From: Muribaculaceae bacterium
GTDB lineage: Bacteria; Bacteroidota; Bacteroidia; Bacteroidales; Muribaculaceae
Direction of reading: 5' to 3'
Assembly (NCBI GenBank): GCA_016302215.1
Contig: JAEDNZ010000105.1
Coordinates: 1 to 6,641 of the forward strand
Length of the DNA stretch: 6,641 nucleotides
Shown here: one piece after another, positions 6,424-6,641 of the stretch
Layout of the letters: each line of letters opens with the position of its first letter
How positions within the stretch are numbered: position 1 is the first letter of the stretch
Position numbers and translations under genes: made by a program
Notes under the pieces: model-generated
What the model saw: only the letters and a program-made list of their open reading frames with translations
What the model was told of the DNA's origin: nothing
The model's database searches: none

Positions 6424-6487
6424 TGTTATATAGTGTTGCTTTATACGTAAAAAATGTGCGTTGGTAAGACGCTTTCGTAGTAATGGC
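6424..6487 (-). promoter_or_regulatory. 5' leader of the L31 gene with a possible small hairpin and T run
   Basis: Counting from the predicted transcription start near 6487, the leader is about 64 nt. It contains GCGT-CTTACCA-ACGC (a 4-bp stem, 6472-6458) followed three bases later by six T (6454-6449). The stem is short, so folding is uncertain. The layout is that of a weak attenuator or a protein-binding leader. L31 autoregulatory leader RNAs are known in other phyla; I recognise no described motif here. Confidence 0.3.
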
Positions 6488-6490
6488 CTG

Positions 6491-6520
6491 CAAATTTACG
6501 AAAATTTATTCAGATGGCAA
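6491..6520 (-). promoter_or_regulatory. Bacteroidetes-type promoter of the L31 gene
   Basis: On the minus strand, TTG at 6520-6518 and TAAATTTG at 6498-6491 are exactly 19 nt apart and match the -33/-7 consensus at all fixed positions. The spacer is AT-rich. The start of transcription should be near 6487. The -33 end lies in one arm of the imperfect inverted repeat at 6517-6554. Confidence 0.85.
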
Positions 6521-6641
6521 ATTTTGACGTACAATTTTGCACAAAAATTTTGCCGGGATAAGCTCTGAGGCCTCCGGAAGCGGGTTGTTGTAATAGTGTA
6601 TGATGGATCGGAGCGCACTGAAGTGTCGGTGAGCTCGGTGG
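6506..6641 (-). other. Unassigned right edge; possible 3' end of a leftward gene
   Basis: I find no recognisable gene in the last 120 bases. All three minus-strand frames stay open from the window edge to about 6510. The most protein-like one ends at a TAA at 6508-6506 and contains IIHYYNNPLPEASELIPAKF. On the plus strand, stops are frequent. This could be the tail of a leftward gene that begins outside the window and ends inside the L31 promoter, but 44 codons without a stop in moderately GC-rich DNA are weak evidence. The imperfect inverted repeat GGCAAATTTTG (6517-6527) with CAAAAATTTTGCC (6542-6554) also lies here. Confidence 0.2.

Noticed and set aside
6567..6574. GAGGCCTC palindrome near the right edge
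   Set aside because: An 8-bp perfect palindrome alone is expected by chance in GC-rich DNA, and nothing around it suggests a terminator or operator.
1..6641. Defence system, CRISPR array, mobile element or phage content
   Set aside because: I saw no transposase, integrase, regular repeat array, tRNA or defence-type protein; all genes are typical Bacteroidales core or common accessory genes with similar base composition.

Overview
The window looks like chromosomal DNA from a fairly GC-rich member of the Bacteroidales, perhaps Muribaculaceae (family placement is a guess). Three things point there. Good -33/-7 promoters of the Bacteroidetes type (TTG, about 19 nt, TAnnTTTG) lie before several genes, the starts lack a Shine-Dalgarno sequence, and the protein families are typical of the group. 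All six genes are intact, with no tRNA, rRNA, CRISPR array, insertion sequence or phage gene.

Layout. Positions 5071 down to 9 are transcribed leftward: two consecutive rhomboid-type membrane proteins (5071-4322 and 4315-3536), a membrane-anchored endonuclease/exonuclease/phosphatase (EEP) family enzyme (3517-2279), and an exported M3 zinc peptidase of the Dcp type (2171-9). The first three are 6 and 18 nt apart and almost certainly form one operon. The peptidase follows after about 100 nt and may be read through or use its own weak promoter. Positions 5072-5342 form a divergent control region with a promoter for each side, a GC-rich hairpin and a pair of 9-bp direct repeats. Rightward from it run a four-helix DUF2975 membrane protein (5343-5822) and a small YozG-type Cro/CI repressor (5861-6070), a well-known pairing. 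A bidirectional hairpin terminator (6102-6136) separates this pair from the convergent gene for zinc-free (type B) ribosomal protein L31 (6423-6169), which has a textbook promoter and a leader of about 64 nt.

How the genes may work together. The rhomboid-rhomboid-EEP cluster is an envelope-centred unit: one rhomboid has a canonical catalytic motif, and its partner has an altered GSSA serine motif plus a C-terminal DUF6576-like tail. The EEP enzyme is predicted to sit in the inner membrane with its active site facing the periplasm. The exported Dcp-type peptidase would trim peptides in the same compartment, though nothing in the sequence proves a shared pathway. DUF2975 plus its HTH partner is a small regulator/membrane module of unknown signal. 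L31 is a housekeeping gene.

The window is mostly ordinary core genome. The points most worth a second look are the tandem rhomboid pair with unequal catalytic motifs, the start of the first rhomboid gene (the longest reading frame runs through its own promoter), the structured divergent control region, and the leader and upstream region of the L31 gene.
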